Positions 13,930 to 20,286 of a stretch of DNA of 21,053 nucleotides are shown here, in pieces (positions within the stretch are counted from its first letter, which is position 1; the number at the start of each line of letters is the position of its first letter). The notes beneath the pieces were generated by a model. It ran no database searches. It saw nothing but the letters and a program-made list of their open reading frames with translations, and was not told where the DNA came from. A program made the position numbers and the translations under genes. The stretch covers positions 1 to 21,053 of the forward strand of contig JBQTIB010000102.1 in assembly GCA_052389435.1 (NCBI GenBank), written 5' to 3'. Source of the DNA: JBQTKD01 sp052389435. GTDB taxonomy: Bacteria; Actinomycetota; Actinomycetes; Sporichthyales; Sporichthyaceae.

Positions 13930-14934
13930 CTAGAACTCCCGAAGCGCCGCCTCGCCTCGGGCGACCAGGGGCGCGATGAGCTCGCCGATGCGGTCGAAGC
14001 CCTCGCCGACCGTGAGGCCCGCCGCCGCGCGGTAGTGGATGCCTTCGCAGATGGCGGCCATGCGCCAGAACGCGAAGCCGAGGTACCAGGGGAGTTCGCT
14101 CAGGTCCCAGCCGGTCGCCGCGGCGTAGGAGGCGCAGAGCAGGTCGCGCGAGGGGAAGCCGGGGACCTCGCCGGGCACGGCGGCGATGGGACTGTTCAGG
14201 CCGCAGAGCCCATCCCAGCCGACGAGCGTGCTCGCGAGGTCGGCGAGCGGGTCGCCGAGGGTGGCCATCTCCCAGTCCAGCACCGCGACGATGTGGCCGT
14301 CCGCGCCCATCACGACGTTGTCCAGGCGGTAGTCGCCGTGCACGATCGACTCGCGCTGCGTGACCGGCAGCCGCTTCGACAGCCGCGCGTGCAGGTCCAG
14401 CAGGGCGGTCTGGTCTCGGCTGTGGGACGCCTCGAGTTGGCCGCGCCACCTCTTCAGTTGCCGCTCGAGGTACCCGGCCGGGCGGCCGAGTTCGCCCAAG
14501 CCGACGGCCGCGGCGTCGACGGCGTGGAGGCGAGCCAGCACCGCGACCAGTTCGGCGGCGAGGCCGTTCGCGTCCGCGGCGTAGCCTTGCAGTTGCGCCT
14601 GGGTGCGCACGATCGTGCCGTCGACGAACTCCATGACGTAGAACGGTGCGCCCATCACGTCGTCGCCGGCGAGCGCCACCATGCGCGGAACGGGGACGTC
14701 GGTCGGCGCGAGCGCGGCCATGACGCGGTACTCGCGGCCCATGTCGTGCGCGGTGGCGAGGACGTGCCCGAGCGGGGGACGACGCAGCACCCAGTGGGAC
14801 TGCCCGTCGGTGAGGGAGTAGGTGAGGTTGGAGCGGCCGCCGGAGATCAGCTCGGCTCGCAGGGGGCCGGCGCGATGGTCCGCCAGGAACTCCTCGACGG
14901 CCTCGAGGTCCAGACCCGGCAGCGACGAGGCCAT
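13930..14934 (-). CDS. APH-family phosphotransferase, acyl-CoA-dehydrogenase-associated (ACAD10/LvaA-like)
   Basis: A 334-aa aminoglycoside-phosphotransferase-fold kinase. It has the ATP loop SGGRSNLTYSL (31-41), catalytic loop HGDYRLDN (199-206) and the metal-binding Asp220 in VLDWEMATLGDPLADLA. This subgroup sits beside acyl-CoA dehydrogenases and is fused to one in human ACAD10/11. In Pseudomonas putida, LvaA phosphorylates 4-hydroxyacyl-CoA before an ACAD-like partner rearranges it. Here the ACAD is encoded across the divergent promoter (15863-17095). I chose ATG 14934 because GGAGAG lies 7 nt upstream. ATG 14949 is the alternative and could be leaderless, with GAATCT 6 nt before it. Antibiotic resistance is unlikely. 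Substrate inferred from family context. Confidence 0.88.
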   Translation of the reverse strand: MASSLPGLDLEAVEEFLADHRAGPLRAELISGGRSNLTYSLTDGQSHWVLRRPPLGHVLATAHDMGREYRVMAALAPTDVPVPRMVALAGDDVMGAPFYVMEFVDGTIVRTQAQLQGYAADANGLAAELVAVLARLHAVDAAAVGLGELGRPAGYLERQLKRWRGQLEASHSRDQTALLDLHARLSKRLPVTQRESIVHGDYRLDNVVMGADGHIVAVLDWEMATLGDPLADLASTLVGWDGLCGLNSPIAAVPGEVPGFPSRDLLCASYAAATGWDLSELPWYLGFAFWRMAAICEGIHYRAAAGLTVGEGFDRIGELIAPLVARGEAALREF

Positions 14935-14962
14935 GTCCGCACTCTCCATCTGTTCAGATTCG

Positions 14963-14980
14963 ACCGAGCAAATGCTCGGT
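14963..14980. promoter_or_regulatory. Perfect 8-2-8 palindromic operator between kinase and XRE-TetR gene
   Basis: ACCGAGCAAATGCTCGGT: two perfect 8-bp arms around AA. It covers the expected -35 position of the leaderless tetR promoter and ends 13 bp before the longer kinase start (14949), so one site could control both directions. Such palindromes are typical of TetR-family regulators of fatty-acid genes. Binding by the 15003-15866 product is inferred. Confidence 0.8.
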
Positions 14981-14989
14981 ATCTGGTGT

Positions 14990-14995
14990 TAGCAT
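14990..14995 (+). promoter_or_regulatory. Leaderless -10 of the XRE-TetR gene
   Basis: TAGCAT ends 7 nt before the GTG at 15003 and there is no Shine-Dalgarno, so the transcript probably starts at the start codon. The palindrome at 14963-14980 overlies the -35 position. Confidence 0.6.
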
Positions 14996-15002
14996 CGCCG
15001 AC

Positions 15003-15866
15003 GTGGCACTGGCGGGTCAAGACGTCGAAGAGCGCGTCGCGCTCGGAGCGCGCCTGCGCGCGCATCGGGTCGAGCGCGGGTTGAGCCTGCGCGAGGTCGC
15101 GGCGGCGGTCGGCGTGAGCGCCGGGACCTGGAGCGCGGTGGAGAACGGCCGCGCGCCGGCCGACGAACCGCGGCTCGAAGCGGTGGCGCGCGTCCTGTCC
15201 CTCGATCCCGTCGATCTGCGCGGCGACGTCGCGGAACGAGCGGACGAAGCGGGCGCCTGGCGGACGTTCGAGCCGCTGGAACTGCCCGCGCCCCTTCGCG
15301 GCGCACTGCACGCGTTTCTGGAGTTGGGCTACCACGGCGCCACGGTGCGGGACATCGCGCAGCGCGCCGGGCTGTCGGTGCCGGGGGTCTACCACCACTG
15401 GCCGAGCAAGCAGCACCTGCTGGTCGAGCTCATGGATTCGACGATGGGGGACCTGCTGCGGCGGGCCGGTCAGGCCCGCTCGGAGGCAGCCGGCCCGGCC
15501 GCCCGCCTCGGTGGCCTCGTCGAGTGCCTCGCGCTGTTCCACACCTACCGACGCGAGCTCGCGTTCATCGGCGCCAGCGAGATGCGCAGCCTCGAGGAGC
15601 CGGACCGCACCCGGATCGTCGGCCTGCGCACGGCGATGCAGCGGATGGTCGACGACGAGGTGGAGGAGGGCGTGCGTGGCCGGGTGTTCGGCACGCGCCG
15701 CCCCCACGAGGCAGCGCGCGCCGTCGTCACCATGTGCGTCGCGCTGCCGCAGTGGTGGTCGCCCACCGGCCCGTCGACGCCGGAGCAGACCGCCGCCCAG
15801 TACGTCGATTTCGCCCTCGACCTCGTTGGGCTACGCACGTGCACACCAGAAGGAGCCAGCACATGA
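15003..15866 (+). CDS. Fused XRE (Cro/CI) and TetR DNA-binding regulator
   Basis: A 287-aa regulator with two DNA-binding domains in one chain. Residues about 11-73 are an XRE helix-turn-helix (LGARLRAHRVERGLSLREVA, VSAGTWSAVENGR). Residues about 97-145 are a TetR helix-turn-helix (TVRDIAQRAGLSVPGVYHHW, SKQHLL), followed by a helical TetR-type ligand domain. The GTG start fits a leaderless -10. The gene overlaps the acyl-CoA dehydrogenase gene by ATGA, so it is co-transcribed with the enzyme it probably controls, and it is divergent from the APH kinase. A perfect palindrome in the shared promoter is the likely target. The ligand is likely an acyl-CoA, by analogy with other TetR regulators of lipid catabolism (inference). 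What the XRE part binds is open. Confidence 0.88.
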   Translation: MALAGQDVEERVALGARLRAHRVERGLSLREVAAAVGVSAGTWSAVENGRAPADEPRLEAVARVLSLDPVDLRGDVAERADEAGAWRTFEPLELPAPLRGALHAFLELGYHGATVRDIAQRAGLSVPGVYHHWPSKQHLLVELMDSTMGDLLRRAGQARSEAAGPAARLGGLVECLALFHTYRRELAFIGASEMRSLEEPDRTRIVGLRTAMQRMVDDEVEEGVRGRVFGTRRPHEAARAVVTMCVALPQWWSPTGPSTPEQTAAQYVDFALDLVGLRTCTPEGAST

Positions 15867-17095
15867 TCGAGATTCCCCAGCCCTCGGAACGGGCCCTCGC
15901 GCTGCACGCCGAGGCCACCGCCTTCCTGCAGGACTCGGTGCTGCCCGCGGAGGCGATCGTCGAGGAGTGGCGCCGCAAGATCGACCCGGCCGACCACTCC
16001 GCCCCGCCGGTCGTGGCCGACCTCGCCCGCGAAGCTCGATCGCGCGGGCTGTGGAACCTCTTCCTGCCGTCGGAGTCCGGGCTGACCCAGCGCGAGTACG
16101 CGCCGATCGCCGAGCTCTCCGGCTGGAGCCTGGAACTCGCGCCGGTCGCGATGAACTGCCAGGCCCCGGACACCGGCAACATGGAACTGCTGCACCTCGT
16201 CGGCACCAAGGCGCAGCAGGAGCAGTGGCTGGGGCCGCTGATGGAGGGTCAGATTCGGTCCGCGTTCGCGATGACCGAACCCGACGTCGCGTCCTCGGAC
16301 GCCACCAACATCGCCACCCGCATCGAACGCGACGGCGACGGGTACCGGATCACCGGCCGCAAGTGGTGGACCTCCGGAATCCTCGACCCGGACTGCAAGG
16401 TCCTCATCGTGCTCGGCGTCTCCGACCCGGACGGACCGGCGCACGCCCGGCACACGATGGTGATCGTCCCGCGCGACGCCGCGGGCATCGAGGTCGAACG
16501 GGACCTGTCCGTCCTCGGGCACCACCACCGCGTTGGCCACGGCCTCGTGCGCTTCGACGGCGTCCGCGTTGGCGCCGACGCCGTCCTCGGCGAACACGGC
16601 GGCGGCTTCGCGGCGGCCCAGGCACGGCTCGGTCCGGGTCGGATCCACCACTGCATGCGCGCGCTCGGCGCCGGCGAACGAGCGCTGGCGATGACCGTCG
16701 CGCGGGCGAAAGACCGCATCGCTTTCGGCAAGCCACTCGCGGAGCAGGGCACGATCCGCGCGGACCTCGCGCGTTCGCGCGTCGAACTCGACCAGGCCCG
16801 GCTGATCTGCCTCTACGCCTGCCACGTCATCGACACCCAGGGCAACAAGGCCGCCCGCAATCTCGTGGCGCAGGCGAAGGTCGTCATTCCGCGAGTCGTC
16901 GCGGAGATCATCGACCGCGCCATCCAGGTCCACGGCGGCGCCGGCGTCAGCGACGTGACCCCGCTGGCCGAGATGTACTCCTGGCACCGCGCGATGCGCC
17001 TGTTCGACGGCCCGGACGAGGTCCACCTCGAAGCTCTGGCTCGCACCGAACTCAAGCGCGAACCCGCACTGCGCCTGCCGGCGCTCGTCTACTGA
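15863..17095 (+). CDS. Acyl-CoA dehydrogenase, ACAD10/11-like
   Basis: A 410-aa FAD-dependent acyl-CoA dehydrogenase-fold enzyme. It shows the FAD/substrate motif FAMTEPDVASSDATNI (135-150), the KWWTSG flavin-contact segment, RIAFGKPLAEQ and a C-terminal GPDEVH (383-388) whose Glu is the likely base in this subgroup. IQVHGGAGVSD precedes it. ACAD10/11-type members work with APH-family kinases: the kinase phosphorylates a 4-hydroxyacyl-CoA and the ACAD eliminates phosphate and isomerises it to a 3-hydroxyacyl-CoA for beta-oxidation (LvaC and ACAD10/11 precedent). AAGGAG lies 7 nt before the ATG, which overlaps the regulator's stop (ATGA). A strong hairpin follows 12 nt after the stop. Ordinary alpha,beta-dehydrogenation of a long or branched acyl-CoA remains possible. 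Confidence 0.9.
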   Translation: MIEIPQPSERALALHAEATAFLQDSVLPAEAIVEEWRRKIDPADHSAPPVVADLAREARSRGLWNLFLPSESGLTQREYAPIAELSGWSLELAPVAMNCQAPDTGNMELLHLVGTKAQQEQWLGPLMEGQIRSAFAMTEPDVASSDATNIATRIERDGDGYRITGRKWWTSGILDPDCKVLIVLGVSDPDGPAHARHTMVIVPRDAAGIEVERDLSVLGHHHRVGHGLVRFDGVRVGADAVLGEHGGGFAAAQARLGPGRIHHCMRALGAGERALAMTVARAKDRIAFGKPLAEQGTIRADLARSRVELDQARLICLYACHVIDTQGNKAARNLVAQAKVVIPRVVAEIIDRAIQVHGGAGVSDVTPLAEMYSWHRAMRLFDGPDEVHLEALARTELKREPALRLPALVY

Positions 17096-17107
17096 CCGCG
17101 GGAGTGC

Positions 17108-17159
17108 CGTTGCGTCCGACGTTGCGAGACCCACCGGACGCCAGACGTCGGACGCAACG
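17108..17159. terminator. 15-bp perfect hairpin after the acyl-CoA dehydrogenase gene
   Basis: CGTTGCGTCCGACGT (17108-17122) and ACGTCGGACGCAACG (17145-17159) pair perfectly around a 22-nt loop. It begins 12 nt after the ACAD stop and lies in the gap before the DUF4240 gene. There is no U-tract. It may be a terminator or a member of another palindromic repeat family; its GCGTCCG core resembles the 46-bp repeat but the rest differs. Confidence 0.6.
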
Positions 17160-17174
17160 ACGGCTTTGGGCGCC

Positions 17175-17180
17175 TAGGGT
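17175..17180 (+). promoter_or_regulatory. Leaderless -10 of the DUF4240 gene
   Basis: TAGGGT ends 7 nt before ATG 17188. The only GGAG is 1 nt from the ATG, too close to act as a Shine-Dalgarno. No clear -35 is seen. Confidence 0.6.
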
Positions 17181-17187
17181 TCGGAGC

Positions 17188-17721
17188 ATGAGCACCGATG
17201 CGATGTGGGGCCTGATCGACCGTGCCCGTTCCGAAGCGGCCGAGCCCGCGAAGGTCGCGTCGCGGCTCGTCGAGGTCCTGGCCGAGCAGGATCCGACGTT
17301 CATCCTCGCGACCGACCAGGCGATGCGCGAGACGATGGCCGCCGCCTACGGCTGGCCGCTGTGGGGTGCCGCCTACCTGATCAACGGCGGATGCTCCGAC
17401 GACGGCTTCGACTACTTCCTGGCGGGGCTGCTCGGCACGGGCCGGGCCAACTTCGAGGCCGCGGTGGCCGACCCCGATTCGCTCGCGGACCTCGACGACG
17501 CCACGCTCCAAGCCGCGTGCGACGGCGAAGACGTGCTGGCGGCTCCCTATCGGGCCTACGAACGCGCGACCGACGAAGAGTTGCCGATCGGCGGCCACGT
17601 ACCGCGCTCCGAGCTCGGCGCGGAGTGGGACTTCGACGACGCCGCCGAGATGAGCGCCCGGTACCCGCGGCTGTGGGAGCGCTTCGGCGCCGCCGACTCC
17701 GGGGCGTCCGCCGAAGGGTGA
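17188..17721 (+). CDS. DUF4240 domain-containing protein
   Basis: A 177-aa soluble acidic protein. The DUF4240 pattern is clear: MWGLIDRA at the N-terminus, AAYGWPLWGAAYLINGGCSDD (about 51-71; only part is diagnostic, LINGGCSDDGFDYF), then a LLGTGRANFEAAVADPDSLA helix. A late acidic Trp segment (GAEWDFDD) and RYPRLWERF follow. The family is common in actinobacteria and has no established activity. It is transcribed alone from a probable leaderless promoter. The last residues GASAEG and the TGA stop lie inside the left arm of palindromic repeat copy 5, so the native tail may have been replaced by repeat-encoded residues. Confidence 0.85.
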   Translation: MSTDAMWGLIDRARSEAAEPAKVASRLVEVLAEQDPTFILATDQAMRETMAAAYGWPLWGAAYLINGGCSDDGFDYFLAGLLGTGRANFEAAVADPDSLADLDDATLQAACDGEDVLAAPYRAYERATDEELPIGGHVPRSELGAEWDFDDAAEMSARYPRLWERFGAADSGASAEG

Positions 17722-17748
17722 CCCATAGGTCACCCTTGAGCGGACGCC
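17703..17748 (-). repeat. Palindromic interspersed repeat, copy 5 (opposite orientation)
   Basis: The most symmetric copy: 21-bp arms 17703-17723 and 17728-17748 pair at 19 positions around a 4-nt loop (CATA). It is inverted relative to copies 1-4 and its internal stem is complete (AAGG opposite CCTT). It contains the stop codon of the DUF4240 gene (17719-17721) and lies 9 nt from the stop of the convergent SRPBCC gene. Confidence 0.9.
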
Positions 17749-17757
17749 ACGAGATGT

Positions 17758-18282
17758 TCAGCGGGTCGCGCCGGCCAGGACCAGGCGGTAGCGGACCTGG
17801 AGCGCCTCCATGAACGCGCTCGACGGCTCGGGCGGGACGTTGGCGTTCAGCACGCCGGCGAGGGCGTCGAGGCAGACGTGGTAACCGGCAGCGGCGGACT
17901 CCGCGGGCGGGGCGTCGGGCGTCGGCACGAGCCACGTCGTGAGCAGCAGTTCCGTACCGTCCTGATGGGGCGTCAGTTCCCAGCGCAGGATTTCGGTGTC
18001 CCAGCGGAACTCGAACACCTTCGGCGGGTCCCACACGAGCAGTTCGCCGGGCAGGACGGGGTCCTCGTCGAGGTCGTACTTCTCGATGATTCCCGGCCAG
18101 AACGGCATCGTCAGCGCGCCACCGGCCGCGCGCTCGCCGACGATGTCGCACGGGAACCACTGCCGCAGGTCCTCGGCCTCGTTGAGCGCGCGCCACACCC
18201 GCTCCGGTGGGTGGCGCAGCACGCGCCGGAAGTGCAGACCGACTCGGTCGCCGTCGCGCAGGATCGTTCCCAGGTCGGTCAT
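17758..18282 (-). CDS. SRPBCC/AHSA1-like (START-fold) protein
   Basis: A 174-aa protein of the Bet v1-like superfamily, AHSA1 group: FRRVLRHPPERVWRALNEAE, LRQWFPC, then the FEFRWDTEILRWELTP strand region and TELLLTTWL. These proteins have a hydrophobic cavity and bind ligands or act on unknown substrates. ATG has GAGGAG 5-6 nt upstream and overlaps the stop of the ArsR gene (ATGA), so the two are translationally coupled. The ArsR-AHSA1 pair is a recurring actinobacterial arrangement in which the regulator controls the pair. The ligand is unknown. Confidence 0.88.
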   Translation of the reverse strand: MTDLGTILRDGDRVGLHFRRVLRHPPERVWRALNEAEDLRQWFPCDIVGERAAGGALTMPFWPGIIEKYDLDEDPVLPGELLVWDPPKVFEFRWDTEILRWELTPHQDGTELLLTTWLVPTPDAPPAESAAAGYHVCLDALAGVLNANVPPEPSSAFMEALQVRYRLVLAGATR

Positions 18283-18584
18283 CGTTGCTCCTCGTCGAGA
18301 TGGCGTTCCAGTGCGTCCAGGCGGTCGGCCCAGATCTCGCGGTAGGGCGCGAGCCAGGCGTCGGCCGCCAGCAGGGGCGCGGGATTCAGGCGGTACCAGC
18401 GGCGCTGGGCGTCGGGGCGTACGAGCACGAGGCCCGCCTCGCGCAGGGTGCGCAGGTGCTTGGAGACGCTCGGCTGCGAGAGGCCCGTCTGTCCGACGAG
18501 ATCCCCGACGAGGCAGTCGCCCTGCCGCAGCAGGTCGAGGATCCGGCGCCGATTCGGCTCGGCGAGAACCTCGAAGACCTCCAC
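18279..18584 (-). CDS. ArsR-family winged-helix regulator
   Basis: A 101-aa protein of normal ArsR size: VFEVLAEPNRRRILDLLRQG, then the recognition helix LSQPSVSKHLRTLREAGLV (about 42-60) and a wing DAQRRWYRLN. No Cys-based metal motif is visible (one Cys in GDCLVGDL), so it is more likely a non-metal ArsR of the type that partners AHSA1 proteins. The frame is open to 18854, but GTG 18584 fits the family N-terminus and a leaderless promoter exactly, so I chose it. It overlaps the SRPBCC gene by 4 nt. It probably autoregulates the pair. Confidence 0.9.
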   Translation of the reverse strand: MEVFEVLAEPNRRRILDLLRQGDCLVGDLVGQTGLSQPSVSKHLRTLREAGLVLVRPDAQRRWYRLNPAPLLAADAWLAPYREIWADRLDALERHLDEEQR

Positions 18585-18590
18585 CTCTCT

Positions 18591-18619
18591 ATATTCCGTA
18601 CCAGTTATATGCTTGTCAA
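18591..18619 (-). promoter_or_regulatory. ArsR-SRPBCC operon promoter
   Basis: On the minus strand a consensus -35 TTGACA (18614-18619) is followed after 17 nt by GAATAT (18591-18596), which ends 6 nt before the GTG start. This is the best-formed promoter in the window. The spacer is AT-rich (CATATAACTGGTACG) and may hold the ArsR operator. Confidence 0.65.
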
Positions 18620-18825
18620 GGCATGAAATGTGAGGAGTGTTTCGACGCCGGACATCTCCCGCACCGACAACCGGTGGGAAACCGTCGGTGGCTCCTCGTA
18701 CGGTCGGCACCGCGTGCGTGGACGTCGAGTAGAGCGAGTCGGTCTGCTCGGCGCCGCACGACCAAACTTCCCGGGCCGAACGTTCCCCGGCCCCGCCGCG
18801 TCCAACTCTCCGGAACGCGAAATGT

Positions 18826-18850
18826 TTGTAGGGGATGTCATTCCCCACAA
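18826..18850. promoter_or_regulatory. Bulged inverted repeat upstream of the lipoprotein gene
   Basis: TTGT-a-GGGGA (18826-18835) pairs with TCCCC-ACAA (18842-18850): 9 bp with one bulged A and a 6-nt loop. It ends 14 nt before the Shine-Dalgarno of the lipoprotein gene. The rest of 18620-18876 has only a short 7-bp stem (18662-18668 with 18684-18690) and no gene that I can support. Confidence 0.35.
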
Positions 18851-18876
18851 CCATCCGCCAGCGGGGAGGCAGCAGG

Positions 18877-19770
18877 GTGATCGGTCGTCGGATCGTGCCG
18901 TTCGGGGTTGTGGCTCTGCTGCTCGCCGGTTGCGCGGAGAGCCCTGACGTGGCTCAGGGCCCGCAGGCGCCCGCAGGGTCGGTGACGCCGAGGCCCACAG
19001 CCCCGGACGCACTGGTCGCCGCGGCGGCGGAGTGGAAGGACTTCCCGGCCAAGGCCAGGTCGCGGCCGCTGCTGGTCCTAGTGGACGAGTTCGGCGGAGG
19101 CTTCAAGACCAGCGAGGCCAAGGAGGCCTTCTACGCGGGCAGGTGGCGTGCCCCGGAGGATCTGCCGCCGACGCCCCAAGAGTTCGGCGGCTACCCCGTG
19201 ATCGACGCTGCCGACGCGCTGGAGGTGCTGCGCCGCGAGCAGTCCGGCGGCAGGACCGAGGGGAGCGAACTCGAAGTCGTGAAGGTGCGGCTCGTGACCG
19301 TGCCGGACGTGGTGACCGACCGCGGTCCGGCCGACCTGCCCGCCTGGCGCGTGGACTTCGACAAGGGTTCGGCGCCGTGGTTCGTCGTGGCGACGGCGGA
19401 GCCTGCCAGATACTCCCCGAAGCGGGTGGCCGAGTCCTTCTACAACGTCGTGGGCGAGGTGACGGACACCGAACTGACCGTCCGTCACCTCGGCTCGGCC
19501 GACTCGCCAGGAGGGTGCGGCGCGGACTATCGGATCGAAGCGTTCGAATCGGACACCGCCGTCGCCTACCGCGTCGTGGAGGTCGAACGGCCTGCGCCCG
19601 AGCCGAGCGAGGAACCCGTTGAGTGCGCCTCCATGCTGTACGGGCGGGAAACGCCGCTCACGCTGGAGAAGCCGATCGGCAACCGCGTGCTGCTCAACGT
19701 CTTCGACGGCCGAGTCGAGCCCAGTGCTCTGGTCGACTCCGGCGAGTTCACCCATCCCGCTATGGGCTGA
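18877..19770 (+). CDS. Putative lipoprotein of unknown function
   Basis: A 297-aa exported protein. The N-terminus MIGRRIVPFGVVALLLAGC is a lipoprotein signal: two Arg, a short hydrophobic core and a lipobox LLAGC with Cys at 19. A Pro/Ala-rich linker (about 25-45) leads to a mature domain of alternating strands with two further Cys (GGCGAD, VECAS) that could form a disulfide outside the membrane. I recognise no family. GTG 18877 has GGAGG 7 nt upstream; an in-frame ATG at 18835 would put a polar stretch before the signal, so I rejected it. Surface location is secure, function unknown. Confidence 0.8.
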   Translation: MIGRRIVPFGVVALLLAGCAESPDVAQGPQAPAGSVTPRPTAPDALVAAAAEWKDFPAKARSRPLLVLVDEFGGGFKTSEAKEAFYAGRWRAPEDLPPTPQEFGGYPVIDAADALEVLRREQSGGRTEGSELEVVKVRLVTVPDVVTDRGPADLPAWRVDFDKGSAPWFVVATAEPARYSPKRVAESFYNVVGEVTDTELTVRHLGSADSPGGCGADYRIEAFESDTAVAYRVVEVERPAPEPSEEPVECASMLYGRETPLTLEKPIGNRVLLNVFDGRVEPSALVDSGEFTHPAMG

Positions 19771-19844
19771 TTTCGCACCTCGGCAACGGAAACTGTCGTA
19801 CCCCGCGCTCATCCTCATCGGGTCGGCACGTCCGGGGAGAAGAG

Positions 19845-20267
19845 TTGAACGAGCCAGTGCCGTTGGTGCGGCGGCCGCGCGGTCGGCCGCACCGGCCGCA
19901 GTACCTGTGGGAGATCGAGGCGGCGAAGCAGCAGCGGCTCGGCGCGCGAGCTCGCCGGCGTGGCCTGCCGAACGACCCGATGGAGGTCGACCCCGAAGAC
20001 CTCGACGCCGCGTGGCTGGACTGGCAGTGGTCGCTGGGCTGGGTGTCCTCCGACGCGATCGTCCGGGCCGTGGGCGGGGGAGCGTTGGCCGCGCTGCGCG
20101 GCCTGGACACCCGGCAGTGCCCGTGGCCCACGAGGGGCGACGTGACGGAGCCCCTGCTGCGGGAGCACTGGTTCTTCGGGTGGATGCGTCGCGGTGGACG
20201 AGAGCAACTCGACGAGCGTCGTCGCGCGGCGTGCCGGGTGCTCCCGTTCCGGGAGCCCTCGAGCTGA
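19845..20267 (+). CDS. Small basic protein of unknown function
   Basis: A 140-aa Arg- and Trp-rich protein with no signal or membrane segment: LVRRPRGRPHRPQYLWEIE near the start, DAAWLDWQWSLGWVSSDAI in the middle, and LLREHWFFGWMRR towards the end. No family recognised. The frame has coding-like GC3 bias in this stretch. The best start is TTG 19845, with GGGGAG 5 nt upstream; GTG 19857 is the alternative. It lies between the lipoprotein and methyltransferase genes on the same strand, 74 nt after the former. Gene call moderate. Confidence 0.55.
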   Translation: MNEPVPLVRRPRGRPHRPQYLWEIEAAKQQRLGARARRRGLPNDPMEVDPEDLDAAWLDWQWSLGWVSSDAIVRAVGGGALAALRGLDTRQCPWPTRGDVTEPLLREHWFFGWMRRGGREQLDERRRAACRVLPFREPSS

Positions 20268-20273
20268 GCGTCC

Positions 20274-20279
20274 TACGCT
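20274..20279 (+). promoter_or_regulatory. Leaderless -10 of the methyltransferase gene
   Basis: TACGCT ends 7 nt before GTG 20287 and no Shine-Dalgarno precedes the GTG. It lies directly after the stop of the small gene ending at 20267. Confidence 0.55.
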
Positions 20280-20286
20280 GCCAAAC

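Noticed and set aside
13930..14934. Aminoglycoside resistance kinase
   Set aside because: The APH fold is shared, but the subgroup, the divergent ACAD gene and the lipid-type regulator point to acyl-CoA metabolism.
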